The notes below the pieces were generated by a model, which worked only from the letters and a program-made list of their open reading frames with translations, was not told where the DNA came from and made no database searches. A DNA stretch of 64,000 nt from Rhodopirellula bahusiensis (GTDB lineage: Bacteria; Planctomycetota; Planctomycetia; Pirellulales; Pirellulaceae). The stretch spans positions 186,001-250,000 of the forward strand of contig NZ_NIZW01000006.1 in assembly GCF_002727185.1 (NCBI RefSeq), in the 5' to 3' direction. Positions 25,905 to 35,703 of the stretch are shown here, one piece after another (position 1 is the first letter of the stretch; every line of letters begins with the position of its first letter). Position numbers and translations under genes: made by a program.

Positions 25905-27428
25905 TCAATCATCGGCGGGGGCACCGTCCTTGAGCACGAACTTAGCTTTCAACCGTGCGACTTCATCGGCGAGTCCCGCCTGAGTGACACTCTTAAGAAC
26001 CTCCGTGAAGTCTTTGTACGCATCGGGTGCTTCGTCTCGTGGATAGACCCGGCAATTGCTGATGACGTCGTGGTCGAGCAGGTTCTTGTCGACCGTCGAT
26101 TGGTTCAGGTTCTTCTTCGCCTTGGTGCGGCTGAGTTGTCGCCCCGCACCGTGGTTCACGCTGAACGCCGACACGGATGCACCGGGTCGCGCGACCATGA
26201 TCGAGGAACCATCGCGTGGATTCCCGGGTAACAAAATCGGGTGACCCGTCGATGCGAATTCGGTACCCGCCAGTTGTTCGTGCCCCGCCGGCAAAGCCCG
26301 TGTCGCTCCCTTTCGATGAACCCATTGCTGGCGCCCATCGACCGGTTCTTGGCGAGCGATGTTGTGACTGATGAAGTAAATCAACTCACCTTGGATTCCC
26401 GGGAAAACTTCGCGGAACGATTCGAGAACCAACTGATTGATCAGCATGTGGTTGACCGTTGCAAAGTTGGCTCCCATCGCCATGTCACACAGGTAACGTT
26501 GGCCTTCGGGTGATCCCGCCTCGGCGTAGCACAGTTGCGGATCACCAGCCGGAAATGCAATGCCGTTGGTTTGAAAGTGCGACTTCATCGCTCGGAATTG
26601 CCCCATCGCCAAATCGTGGCCAAACCCACGCGACCCACAATGAGACAAGAACGCGACGCGACCGTTACGCAGTCCCCACTGTTCACCAATCGATCGTAGT
26701 TTGGGGCACTGTGCCAACGTGACGACCTCGGCTTCACCAAAGTGGTTGCCTCCGCCGTAGCTCCCCAATTGACGAAACTTGCTCTCGATCCGATCGCGTT
26801 TGTCGCGTTCTCGTCCCATCCATTCGAGTCTCGCTGCGAGAGTGTCAACCGATCCATCCGGAGCGGTGTGCGATGCGTCTTCGCAGCGATTGGCCCAAGA
26901 CTTAGGGATGCCGAGCGTTTTCAGAACCGACTTTGACGCACCTTCGGTTGCCACCTGGAATCCAAGCGGACCATCGACGCTTCGGCTCTTGGGGACATGT
27001 CGCTGACCGCGACCGGCACCGGTGGGAACCCTTTTCGCGATTGCTTGAATTACACGGCGACGCATCTTCCAATCCGCAATCTCGTCCTCAGGCAAATCGG
27101 TTTGCAACAAACTCATGCTGCACTTGATGTCCACGCCCACGGGACCTGGGTAAACATGCGTTGGCGAAACCATCACGCAACCAACCGGCGCACCGTAGCC
27201 AACGTGTGCATCAGGATTCAGCACAACCTGTGACACCCCCGGTGCCAGACGACTGTTGATCGCCTGCTGGAAAGTCTGGCCACCAAACGACTGCCGAATG
27301 GGATCGGTTCCGATCACAGTGATAGGCGAGCATCCTCCGCCGACAGGCAAGGTTGCCGTCGCGGGTCCGCTGACTTCCAACATCTCGTGCATCGTGTCCA
27401 TTGCACTGGTCCGATTGAGTTCATTCAT
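25905..27428 (-). CDS. rtcB: RNA-splicing ligase RtcB
   Basis: GTP/Mn-dependent ligase that joins 2',3'-cyclic phosphate and 5'-OH RNA ends. The start is placed at ATG 27428; the frame continues to a GTG at 27455. Family motifs: NPDAHVGYGAPVGCVM, PVGVDIKCSM (metal-binding Cys), SYGGGNHFGEAEV, SHCGSRGFGH, ISHNIARQE, STGHPILLPGNPRDGSSIMV and SVNHGAGRQLSRTKA. The His of NHGAGR is the expected guanylylation site. Total length is close to the usual 400-510. No archease or RtcA gene is adjacent, nor a sigma-54 activator RtcR. Role: tRNA or rRNA repair. Confidence 0.95.
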   Translation of the reverse strand: MNELNRTSAMDTMHEMLEVSGPATATLPVGGGCSPITVIGTDPIRQSFGGQTFQQAINSRLAPGVSQVVLNPDAHVGYGAPVGCVMVSPTHVYPGPVGVDIKCSMSLLQTDLPEDEIADWKMRRRVIQAIAKRVPTGAGRGQRHVPKSRSVDGPLGFQVATEGASKSVLKTLGIPKSWANRCEDASHTAPDGSVDTLAARLEWMGRERDKRDRIESKFRQLGSYGGGNHFGEAEVVTLAQCPKLRSIGEQWGLRNGRVAFLSHCGSRGFGHDLAMGQFRAMKSHFQTNGIAFPAGDPQLCYAEAGSPEGQRYLCDMAMGANFATVNHMLINQLVLESFREVFPGIQGELIYFISHNIARQEPVDGRQQWVHRKGATRALPAGHEQLAGTEFASTGHPILLPGNPRDGSSIMVARPGASVSAFSVNHGAGRQLSRTKAKKNLNQSTVDKNLLDHDVISNCRVYPRDEAPDAYKDFTEVLKSVTQAGLADEVARLKAKFVLKDGAPADD

Positions 27429-27516
27429 GGGATTGATTGAACAACAAGAGAACACGAGATGTCAAAGGTTCGCTGCGAATCAGCCAGAACCGAGGAACCT
27501 CATCCGAGCAAGCAAA

Positions 27517-28794
27517 TTACTCGGCCTGCGAATGCATCGTTCCGCGAAACATTTCGATCAGTTCTGTTTGGCGATTGAACAGATCCTTGGAGAGAGGCTG
27601 TTCCACCCTCGGCAAACGCACCGGACGTGAGGGACCATCTTTCTTCGCGTTGCCGGGCGGTGACCATTGCGATGATGTGTCGCGTGGATCGCCAGCGTCT
27701 TCGGCGCTGGTTGATTCATCGACGAAGGAAGCGGGAGCGACCATGCTTGGGTCACTTGCTTTTGCCGTTTCCTCGAAAACGGGATCTTCCTCAGCAACTT
27801 TCAGTTCGCTTCGCAGAGGAAGTTGGTCCACAAAACTTTCGAGCGTTTTCATCAAGACAGAGTCGGCGGGCATGCCGGTCGCATGCTGACGCGGCGATGA
27901 CTTGGGGCCGTGATCCTTCTTCGCCATCACAACCAAAGGACTAGCCGCGGATTTGCCGGGATCGCAGAGTTTCAGGATCGCCCGCAAGTTTGCTTCTGTG
28001 ATTTGACGACCTGGGCGGCTGGAATGCACAGGACGAGACAACGCAAAATTGCCCGGAGCATCGCTCAGCGACTGGTCGTGGCATTGGGCACATTTGGCCA
28101 GAAGAATTGGCTGTACCCGAGCGGTGAACGCATGCAGCAACCATGAGTTCATGACCTCACTATGCAGCGGGTCAACTGGTTGAGACGGATTTAATATTTC
28201 AGACGATCTTTGAATTTCACTGTCCGCTTCGACGAAGCTGGCCTGTTGAACTTCGCTCGTGTTTTGTTTGGGTTCTTCCGGACGAGTCAGATTGCGAAGC
28301 CGCGATTCCAAGTGCTGTGCCTCGGAATTCTCCGGGTCCGCGTGGTAGACGACCATCAATTGTTGAGCCGCCTGTCGATTCAACCCATGATCGATGCACC
28401 AACGGGCCGCGGACAAAGCTCGCTGAATGGGTCGCGAAGAAGTTCGAGCGGCAAACCATTGCTCCCGAAGCTCGAATAGAGATTCCAAGCTGTCTCGCGC
28501 ACCGATGACTTCCTTCGCTGGCATTCGGATTTCAGATCCGCCGCGGCGCACGATGACGGATTCTCCGGCGATCTGAACATCGCCTCGAAGAACACGATCG
28601 TTTCGAAGCAGCACAAATTTGCCGCTTTCTGCTTCGTCGGTTTGAGCGAATGCGGTCATTGCGGAACCAAACCACCCGACTGCCAACCAAGCAATCGCGA
28701 AGCCGCTGACCAACCACCATCGCGAACGTGGCACCGCGAAAATTTTTCGCGGTGAGGCAGTGGGGACGACGGCGCGTGGGAATAACTCGTTCAT
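27517..28794 (-). CDS. Membrane-anchored/secreted CXXCH cytochrome-like protein
   Basis: 425 residues from ATG 28794; the frame extends to 28995, but the extra part is highly basic. A single hydrophobic segment (WWLVSGFAIAWLAVGWFGSAMTAFA) is a signal peptide or anchor. Residues about 60-130 include FVLLRNDRVLRGDVQIAGES, resembling small domains found in planctomycete cytochrome proteins. Cys235-Ala-Gln-Cys238-His239 is a c-type heme site (VQPILLAKCAQCH). It is followed by a long disordered Ser/Pro/Asp-rich tail. The order resembles PVC-type DUF1549/PSCyt proteins, but the rest of that family is not present. Function unknown. Divergent from the mechanosensitive channel gene. Confidence 0.75.
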   Translation of the reverse strand: MNELFPRAVVPTASPRKIFAVPRSRWWLVSGFAIAWLAVGWFGSAMTAFAQTDEAESGKFVLLRNDRVLRGDVQIAGESVIVRRGGSEIRMPAKEVIGARDSLESLFELREQWFAARTSSRPIQRALSAARWCIDHGLNRQAAQQLMVVYHADPENSEAQHLESRLRNLTRPEEPKQNTSEVQQASFVEADSEIQRSSEILNPSQPVDPLHSEVMNSWLLHAFTARVQPILLAKCAQCHDQSLSDAPGNFALSRPVHSSRPGRQITEANLRAILKLCDPGKSAASPLVVMAKKDHGPKSSPRQHATGMPADSVLMKTLESFVDQLPLRSELKVAEEDPVFEETAKASDPSMVAPASFVDESTSAEDAGDPRDTSSQWSPPGNAKKDGPSRPVRLPRVEQPLSKDLFNRQTELIEMFRGTMHSQAE

Positions 28795-29125
28795 GTTCGA
28801 TTCAGCTACCAAAATTCGGTCGCCAAAGTCAACGTGCAACTCGCATCGCCATTTCGAATTCCCCGGTGAAGGTCGAAACGGCACGCGATTTGACCTGCCC
28901 GCTTTCGCCTTCCGCTCAGACGCACACAGAACTTGATCGGAATCATCTCGACGAATGGGTTTGGGCTTTCGGTCGCGAACGGCTTTTCGAGACACTTTAG
29001 CGACCTGTTTTTTTCATTCCCACTGCTTTATCACCAACACCTCGTTCCGACGATCCAACATGCTCCTTGACGGACCATCCATCGTTTCCGGTTGTTCACA
29101 ATCCAATCGTCAATCGGCGTTCCCA

Positions 29126-32100
29126 ATGTCACTTCGTTGGGTGCTGGTAGGCTGCTTCATCGCGGCAATTTCCGGTAACGCAAACGCTCAGGACGCGACA
29201 CCGATTCCGGCGTCGCCGAACATCCAAAATTCGGCATCTCCTGCGCAATCGATTTTGCAAGTCGCGGCTTACACGCCGTTCCAAGCCGATGACGCGACCG
29301 GTACACCGGCGACCGGAGGCGGCACCGCGGATGCCAAACCCAAACTGACGAGCGACCTGAGCACAGTGGAAGCCGTTGCAGCGGAAATCGATTCCGTGAA
29401 CAACGACGCGACCATGGACACGATGCTAAAGAATCGGTTGTTGGAATCTCTCAAGAGTCTCCAGGCCGTGCTGACGGCTCGACAAGATGCCGTCAATCGC
29501 GTCGCATCGTATGAAAAATCGCTGCTGTCGATGGCGGAAGAGAAGAAACGCTACAAGACGCTCGCGAGCCAAGAAGTCTCGTTGCAGCCGATCGAAGTGG
29601 ATCGCTACATGGCGATCGAACAGATCCAGCAGAAACAGGCAGAAGCCAATCTCAGCTTGGACGCGGCTCGAAGCAAGCTGCAAAAGATCGAGTCGGACAT
29701 CACCGCTCGGAAAGAGACGTTGGAGAAACTCCCCGAGCAAATCGTGCAAACCCGAAAGGACATCGAAACTCTCTCGGGCGAGACGATCGGTGAAATCAAA
29801 GATGATCCAGACGGGCGTCTGCGTACCATTCGAGAGATCGAGCTGAATGCAAAACTCGACGAAGCTCGCAAGCGATTGGCCGCCTACCAGCAACATCAAA
29901 CGCTGTTGGAAACACAGGGTGATCTGCTGCCATTGATGAAAACGGCAGCGGAAAAGGAGGTCACCGAAGCGGAAGCGAAAGCACGGGCATGGTCAGCGAG
30001 CCTCGCCAAAAAACGACAGAGCGAAATCGCCAAGGACTTGAAGGACTTTCAGCGGAAAGTTGAAGCCGAGGGAGGCGATTCAAGCGAGTCTTTGATTCTG
30101 TCGCTCGAAGACCGGTGGATGCGAATCGCCGGAGAAAAGGATCGCATCAGCCGATCGCTCGACGACGAGCGTTTGGAGGTGGGCAGCTTGTCGGAGCGAC
30201 TCACCAAAATCAAGAAGGACATCGATGACAACATCTCGGCGTCGGGCGGTTTGTCCAGCACGCTTGGTGTCGAGTTGTTGCTGCTAAAAAACAAGCTCCC
30301 TGCGTTGTCGCCGATCACCACTCGCATCTCCGATCTACGCAAAAGTATCGAGACCAATCGAGCGCTTCAAACTCAATTGGAATTGACGCTCGAAGGGATC
30401 TTGGACAACTCGTCAATTGGGCTGTCACTGGAGAACATCGAAGGTGTTTCGATTCCCCAAGGCAAACTGTCGGAAGATGAGATCCGCTTGGTCGACAAAT
30501 TCATCGCCGACTTGAGCGACTACATCGTTCAAATGGTCAGTCTGCAAAGTCAACTGGAGCAGAAGCAACGACTGGTCAACGATCTGACATCGATCATTGA
30601 TACGAAAATCGTCTGGATCAAAAGCCAGCCAGCATTTCGTTTGAATGATTTGGTCGTTTCATGGCAGGTCTTCCGCGCCATCGTTCATCCGGAGAACTTG
30701 ATTCTTCTGGGCCGTTGTGTGCTCAAAGGGTTGCTCAACCGCCCGGAATTGATCGCCATCGCGCTGATCGCCATTTTCACCATCATCTACGCTGGCTCGC
30801 GTCTGCGGCGACGGATTGCAACGCACGGCGAACGCGCCCGCAGTCGCCAAAGCGTCTCTTTGAAACCCACGCTGGCGGCCACGTTGCTGTCTTGGGCTTT
30901 GGTGCTGCCACTGGTCGGATTGCTTTGGATCATTGGCGATGCGTTGCTGGCGTCGGGTGCCAGTGAGGCGATCGTCCGAGCCACAGCGAAGGCATTTCAC
31001 CTGGCCGCCGTCGCGGTGACTCCGATCGAATTGCTGCGTCAATGTTTGCGTCGAGATGGGTTGGCCGTTGCTCACTTCGGTGCGGATGAAACCTCCATCG
31101 CGCCCTTACGGAAATGGTTGCGATTGTTGATCGATATTGGTGTGCCGATCCTGATCTTCTATGGAATTGCTCAGAACCTTGGTCGCTGGCAAGCCGCGGC
31201 GGCCCTCAGCCGTGTGATGTTGGTCATGGGGATGGTCCTGGTCAGCGTGGTGCTGTGGCGATCCTTTTCGCCGTCTTCGGGTGTCTTTTCGAAATATATC
31301 CAGCTGAATCCAAACGGCTGGATGTCTCGCCTAAGGTTCATCTGGTTCGGGTTCATTTTGGTGGTGCCGTTGTCGCTCGCCTTCATTGCTCTGATCGGTC
31401 TGAGTAGTGGTGCGAGTGTCTTAGTCGAACAGCTTTACTTGACGCTTTGGCTCTGCTTGCTGACTTACTATGTCAGCGGATTCGTCAATCGTTGGTTGCT
31501 GACAAATCGCCGTCGCTTGACGATGGCAGTTCACCGTGAGCGTTTGGAGGAATCGGAACGCTTGGGAGCGGGCGGAGTCGAGATTGAACCAACCACTTCG
31601 ATGGAAGCCTCGGAAATCAATGCTCAGACGACACGACTGTTGCAGACAATTCTGTTCATCATTGCGTTGGTTGGCATCGCGTTGGTGTGGTCGCCTGTCT
31701 TGCCGGCGGTCGAATACCTCGATCAAGTGAAGCTTTGGTCCACCACCGATGCAGCAGGAGATGTATCGCCGGTAACGCTTAAAAACATTGTTTTCGCGAT
31801 CCCGATCATCGTGTTGACTTTTGTGTCGGTGCGCAACTTACCCGGGCTGATCGAAGGGGTTTTGCTAGAGCGTTTGCCGCTGGACAAACCCGCTCGGTAC
31901 GCGATCACGACCCTTGGCACTTATGCGTTGATTATCATCGGTATCATGCTGAGCGCCAAAGCACTCGGTCTGCACTGGCAGAACATCCAGTGGTTGGTCG
32001 CCGCGTTGGGCGTCGGCCTCGGATTTGGCCTACAAGAAATTTTCGCGAATTTCATCAGCGGTTTGATCCTGCTGTTTGAGCAACCCATTCGCGTCGGCGA

Positions 32101-32590
32101 CGTCGTCACGCTCGGCGATACAACGGGAGTCGTGGCCAGGATTCGAATTCGGGCCACCACGGTGACGAACTGGGATCGTCAAGAGTTGATCATTCCCAAC
32201 AAGGACCTGATCACGGGACGATTGGTCAACTGGACGCTGACCGACAGCACCAACCGAATCGTTGTCAATGTCGGGGTCGCCTACGGTAGCGATACCGACG
32301 TCGCCTGCGATTTGTTGCGAGCAATCTGCGACGACAACCAAAGAATCGCGAAAGATCCTGAGCCGGTGGTGACCTTCGAGGGCTTCGGCGATTCGACGCT
32401 GAACTTGGTCCTGAGATGCTATTTGTCGACTTTGGACGAGCGTTTGAAAACGATTCATCAACTTCACACGGAAATCAACAAGCGGTTCAACGCCAGTGGT
32501 TTGGAGATCGCTTTCCCTCAACGCGATTTGCATTTACGTTCTCTACCACCGGAATTGATGGAACGATTGGGTGCGTCGCCAAAGGCATGA
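29126..32590 (+). CDS. Large MscS-family mechanosensitive channel (MscK-like)
   Basis: About 1150 residues from ATG 29126, chosen for the signal peptide (WVLVGCFIAAISGNANAQD); ATG 29060 is an alternative, and the frame opens at 28955. Residues up to about 520 are a periplasmic coiled-coil region. Several transmembrane helices follow (LIAIALIAIFTIIYAGSRL, LLSWALVLPLVGLLWIIGD, and others). The conserved MscS pore and beta domain is at the end: WLVAALGVGLGFGLQEIFAN, FISGLILLFEQPIRVGDVVT, TTVTNWDRQELIIPNKDLI, RLVNWTLTDSTNRI. This long domain order matches MscK/MscM-type channels, which release solutes under osmotic downshock. The gene ends 38 bases before the NADH dehydrogenase start. Confidence 0.94.
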   Translation: MSLRWVLVGCFIAAISGNANAQDATPIPASPNIQNSASPAQSILQVAAYTPFQADDATGTPATGGGTADAKPKLTSDLSTVEAVAAEIDSVNNDATMDTMLKNRLLESLKSLQAVLTARQDAVNRVASYEKSLLSMAEEKKRYKTLASQEVSLQPIEVDRYMAIEQIQQKQAEANLSLDAARSKLQKIESDITARKETLEKLPEQIVQTRKDIETLSGETIGEIKDDPDGRLRTIREIELNAKLDEARKRLAAYQQHQTLLETQGDLLPLMKTAAEKEVTEAEAKARAWSASLAKKRQSEIAKDLKDFQRKVEAEGGDSSESLILSLEDRWMRIAGEKDRISRSLDDERLEVGSLSERLTKIKKDIDDNISASGGLSSTLGVELLLLKNKLPALSPITTRISDLRKSIETNRALQTQLELTLEGILDNSSIGLSLENIEGVSIPQGKLSEDEIRLVDKFIADLSDYIVQMVSLQSQLEQKQRLVNDLTSIIDTKIVWIKSQPAFRLNDLVVSWQVFRAIVHPENLILLGRCVLKGLLNRPELIAIALIAIFTIIYAGSRLRRRIATHGERARSRQSVSLKPTLAATLLSWALVLPLVGLLWIIGDALLASGASEAIVRATAKAFHLAAVAVTPIELLRQCLRRDGLAVAHFGADETSIAPLRKWLRLLIDIGVPILIFYGIAQNLGRWQAAAALSRVMLVMGMVLVSVVLWRSFSPSSGVFSKYIQLNPNGWMSRLRFIWFGFILVVPLSLAFIALIGLSSGASVLVEQLYLTLWLCLLTYYVSGFVNRWLLTNRRRLTMAVHRERLEESERLGAGGVEIEPTTSMEASEINAQTTRLLQTILFIIALVGIALVWSPVLPAVEYLDQVKLWSTTDAAGDVSPVTLKNIVFAIPIIVLTFVSVRNLPGLIEGVLLERLPLDKPARYAITTLGTYALIIIGIMLSAKALGLHWQNIQWLVAALGVGLGFGLQEIFANFISGLILLFEQPIRVGDVVTLGDTTGVVARIRIRATTVTNWDRQELIIPNKDLITGRLVNWTLTDSTNRIVVNVGVAYGSDTDVACDLLRAICDDNQRIAKDPEPVVTFEGFGDSTLNLVLRCYLSTLDERLKTIHQLHTEINKRFNASGLEIAFPQRDLHLRSLPPELMERLGASPKA

Positions 32591-32628
32591 TGCATTGAAA
32601 ACTATTCGCCAGTGAAGTGAGAGATCCG

Positions 32629-34026
32629 ATGACCAGCGAAACAAAGCAACGACCTCATGTGGTCGTCATCGGCGGCGGTTTCGCGGGCCTGCAAGCGACA
32701 CGTGAACTTCGAAAGGTCGACGTTTCGGTGACGTTGCTTGATCGCCGCAACTTTCATTTGTTCCAACCGTTGCTCTATCAAGTCGCGACGGGAGAGCTCT
32801 CACCGGCGAACATTGCGACTCCGTTGCGTGGGATTCTTCGAAAACAGACGAACGCTCGCGTCATACTGGAAGAGGTCACGTCGATCTCGCTCGATTCCAA
32901 TCTGGTGCACACCACCGACTCGGCGATTGAGTTTGACTATTTGATTGTCGCCACGGGAGCGATTCATCATTACTTTGGTCGCGAAGAATGGCGTCCGCTT
33001 GCGCCGGGACTGAAGACGCTCGAAAACGCGACCGAGATTCGCCGTCAGATCTTGGGTGCATTCGAAGCCGCCGAGCGCAGCAACGACCCCGATGAGATAC
33101 ACGAATTGCTGACTTTCGTCATCGTTGGCGGCGGACCAACCGGTTGCGAACTAGCGGGGGCTCTCGCCGAGATCTCGCGTCACACTCTGCAAAACGACTT
33201 TCGATCGATTCGACCCGCCGACGCCAGGATCGTGTTGGTCGAGTCCGGTGACGCTCCGCTGGACGTTTATCCGGAACCTTTGCCGCAACGCGCCGCATCC
33301 GATTTGAAGAAACTTGGGGTTGAGATCCAACCTCAGTGCCGGGTCGTGGAAATCGAACCCACTCATGTGATGGTTCGCAACAAAGAGACAGACGAAGTCA
33401 AACGCCTGAACACGCGAACGGTGTTGTGGGCGGCGGGCGTGAAGGGAAGCCCACTGGGAGCGATCCTTTGCGAGGCTGCTGGGATTGATGCGGATCGAGG
33501 CGGCCGCGTGCCGGTCGGCTCAGATCTATCGGTCCCCGGCCATGACAACGTCTTCGTCTGCGGCGATCTGGCTCAAGTCAAAATGAAGGAAGGCGGTGAA
33601 GTTCCGGGACTCGCACCGGCAGCGATGCAGATGGGTGCTCAGGCGGCAAAATGCATTCGAGCGGATTTGCAATCCAATCCGCGACCTGAGTTTCGATATC
33701 GAGACAAAGGCAGCTTGGCGGTGATCGGACGCTGCACTGCGGTCGGGCAAATTGGAAGCTACAAGGCCAAAGGTTTTGTCGCTTGGTTCATTTGGCTTTT
33801 CATCCACCTGATGTACATCACATTGTTCCGCAACCGATTGCTGGTGTTGATGCAGTGGGGTTGGACGTTCGTCACGCACGATCGATCGGCTCGTTTGATC
33901 ACCGACGGTGCTAACTCGGAAATTTCCACGATGGAACAAGCCACCGGATGGAATGCGGATCCAGCGATGCCAACCACTCGCGGTTTAGAACCATCTTCGC
34001 AAACCGGATCTGATAGTTCGAGCTGA
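32629..34026 (+). CDS. Type II NADH dehydrogenase (NDH-2)
   Basis: FAD-dependent, non-proton-pumping NADH:quinone oxidoreductase of the membrane face. The start is ATG 32629 with GAGAG upstream; GTG 32617 is an alternative. FAD site HVVVIGGGFAGLQATRELR, quinone/flavin block FHLFQPLLYQVATGELSP, NADH site LTFVIVGGGPTGCELAGAL and FAD-binding VFVCGDLAQVK are all present. The C-terminal part has the hydrophobic segment FVAWFIWLFIHLMYITLFRN, an amphipathic or membrane anchor typical of NDH-2. Length is near the usual 400-450. It follows the mechanosensitive channel by a short spacer and precedes an FG-GAP protein. Confidence 0.94.
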   Translation: MTSETKQRPHVVVIGGGFAGLQATRELRKVDVSVTLLDRRNFHLFQPLLYQVATGELSPANIATPLRGILRKQTNARVILEEVTSISLDSNLVHTTDSAIEFDYLIVATGAIHHYFGREEWRPLAPGLKTLENATEIRRQILGAFEAAERSNDPDEIHELLTFVIVGGGPTGCELAGALAEISRHTLQNDFRSIRPADARIVLVESGDAPLDVYPEPLPQRAASDLKKLGVEIQPQCRVVEIEPTHVMVRNKETDEVKRLNTRTVLWAAGVKGSPLGAILCEAAGIDADRGGRVPVGSDLSVPGHDNVFVCGDLAQVKMKEGGEVPGLAPAAMQMGAQAAKCIRADLQSNPRPEFRYRDKGSLAVIGRCTAVGQIGSYKAKGFVAWFIWLFIHLMYITLFRNRLLVLMQWGWTFVTHDRSARLITDGANSEISTMEQATGWNADPAMPTTRGLEPSSQTGSDSSS

Positions 34027-34100
34027 CCCCGCCAGCCAGAGTCCGCTTTGAACTACAATGACCGCAAAAGTGGCGTCCTTCTTCTTGGAGTGGTTGTTTG

Positions 34101-35285
34101 ATGTGGTTCCGTAGTTTGTTGGCTGGTTGTTTTTTGCTTGGTTCGCTGTCGACCCAAGTCGCCGAATCATCGGCAGAGGAATCTGTTCAGTTTGATATTC
34201 GTTTGTTGACCATGGATGCAAACGAAGGGATCGCAGCCGGCGATGTCGATGGAGACGGGAAGACCGACTTGGTCGCCGGACGCAACTGGTTCCGCAACGG
34301 CGATTGGGCACCACGTCCCTTGCGAGCAATCGATGATTGGAACGGCTACGTTCAAAGCAATGGCGACTACTTGTTTGACGTCGACTCGGATGGCCGGTTG
34401 GATGTCATCGCTGGGTCGTTCTTGCCAACCGAAGTGAAGTGGTTCCGCAATCCCGGCGAAGAGGATTTGCGGCTCGGAAAAATGTGGCCCGAATCCACTT
34501 TGGTCGACACGGGTGCCACCGCCAACGAAGGGCAACTGTTCGAAGACATCGACGGCGATGGACGTCCCGAGTGGATTGTGAACAGCTGGAAAAACGAAGT
34601 TCCAACCGTGATCTGGCGAATGGAACCGAGCGAACCAACCGGAGCTGGCAAACCGGCCTATGAAATGAAACGCCACGTTTTGGGCGAACAATTCAATGGC
34701 CACGGAATCGGTGTGGGTGACATCAACGGTGACGGCCTGAATGACATCCTGGTCGGATGGGGATGGTACGAACAACCCGCAGAGAACGCCTGGGGGCAAC
34801 CTTGGGTTGCCCACCAAGATTGGAAACTGCATGCCAGCCTGCCGATGCTGATCGAAGACATTGACCAAGACGGCGACCAAGACCTGATCTACGGAGAAGG
34901 TCACAACTACGGTTTGCAGTGGTGGGAGAACACCGGCGTCGATGATTCCGGATCAGTTCAGTGGAAAGAGCACGAGATCGATCAACGATTCAGCCAACCT
35001 CACTCGATGATTTGGGTGGACTTGGACGGCGACGGTCAAAAGGATTTGGTGACCGGAAAACGCTACTACGCCCACAATGGCAAAGACCCGGGCGGGAAAG
35101 AAGTTCCCTGCCTCTACTGGTACTCGTTCGATGTTGCGTCAAAATCTTTTCAGCGGCACGTGATTGACGAAGGCCGCGTGGGTACCGGGTTGCAAATCAT
35201 CGCTGAAGACTTCAATGACGACGGCAAAATGGACCTGGCGGTCGCTGGAAAAAGCGGCACGTACCTTCTGTTGGCAAAACCCTGA
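34101..35285 (+). CDS. Secreted FG-GAP/VCBS-repeat protein
   Basis: 394 residues from ATG 34101, with GGAG ten bases upstream; a TTG three bases before is also in frame. Signal peptide followed by repeated Ca-binding-type loops: AAGDVDGDGKTDLVAGRNWF, FDVDSDGRLDVIAGSF, EDIDGDGRPEWIVNSW, GDINGDGLNDILVGWGWYE, EDIDQDGDQDLIYGEGHNY, VDLDGDGQKDLVTGKRYY and EDFNDDGKMDLAVAGKSG. This gives a seven-bladed propeller by count. The family is common in planctomycetes, often near sulfatases or dehydrogenases; no enzymatic motif is seen. It is followed 19 bases later by the MazG-like gene. Confidence 0.9.
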   Translation: MWFRSLLAGCFLLGSLSTQVAESSAEESVQFDIRLLTMDANEGIAAGDVDGDGKTDLVAGRNWFRNGDWAPRPLRAIDDWNGYVQSNGDYLFDVDSDGRLDVIAGSFLPTEVKWFRNPGEEDLRLGKMWPESTLVDTGATANEGQLFEDIDGDGRPEWIVNSWKNEVPTVIWRMEPSEPTGAGKPAYEMKRHVLGEQFNGHGIGVGDINGDGLNDILVGWGWYEQPAENAWGQPWVAHQDWKLHASLPMLIEDIDQDGDQDLIYGEGHNYGLQWWENTGVDDSGSVQWKEHEIDQRFSQPHSMIWVDLDGDGQKDLVTGKRYYAHNGKDPGGKEVPCLYWYSFDVASKSFQRHVIDEGRVGTGLQIIAEDFNDDGKMDLAVAGKSGTYLLLAKP

Positions 35286-35304
35286 CGCTTGGTCGAAACA
35301 TTTG

Positions 35305-35703
35305 ATGCCGCAATCTTCTTCGGACCCCGCGGAACGCACGTCCTCGTCCATCTCGATTGCCGAGGCGCAAGAGCAAGTCGACCGATGGATTCAAACCATT
35401 GGCGTTCGATACTTCGATGAGATGACCAATTTGGCTCAGTTGGTCGAGGAGGTCGGCGAGGTCGCTCGCATTCTTTCGCGAACCAAGGGCGAACAATCAA
35501 CCAAGCCCGGCGTGGTGCTTGGTGAACTGTCAGACGAACTCGCCGACGTGATGTTCGTTGTGATCTGCTTAGCCAATCAATCTGGAATCGATTTGACGGA
35601 CGCCCTGCGGCGAAACCTTGACAAGAAAACGAAGCGGGACGCAACTCGGCATCGCGAAAACGCAAAATTGTCTGGCTCGGACGAATCGTCGGAATCCGCG
35701 TGA
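35305..35703 (+). CDS. MazG-like nucleotide pyrophosphohydrolase
   Basis: 132 residues from ATG 35305; the frame opens at 35164 inside the preceding gene. MazG-type all-helical NTP-PPase core: FDEMTNLAQLVEEVGEVARI, with the EExxE-like metal site, then GELSDELADVMFVVICLANQ with the paired ExxD motif. The C-terminus is charged. It probably hydrolyses (d)NTP or modified nucleotides to the monophosphate. The stop overlaps the next gene's GTG by four bases (GTGA at 35700-35703), so the two are likely coupled. Confidence 0.85.
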   Translation: MPQSSSDPAERTSSSISIAEAQEQVDRWIQTIGVRYFDEMTNLAQLVEEVGEVARILSRTKGEQSTKPGVVLGELSDELADVMFVVICLANQSGIDLTDALRRNLDKKTKRDATRHRENAKLSGSDESSESA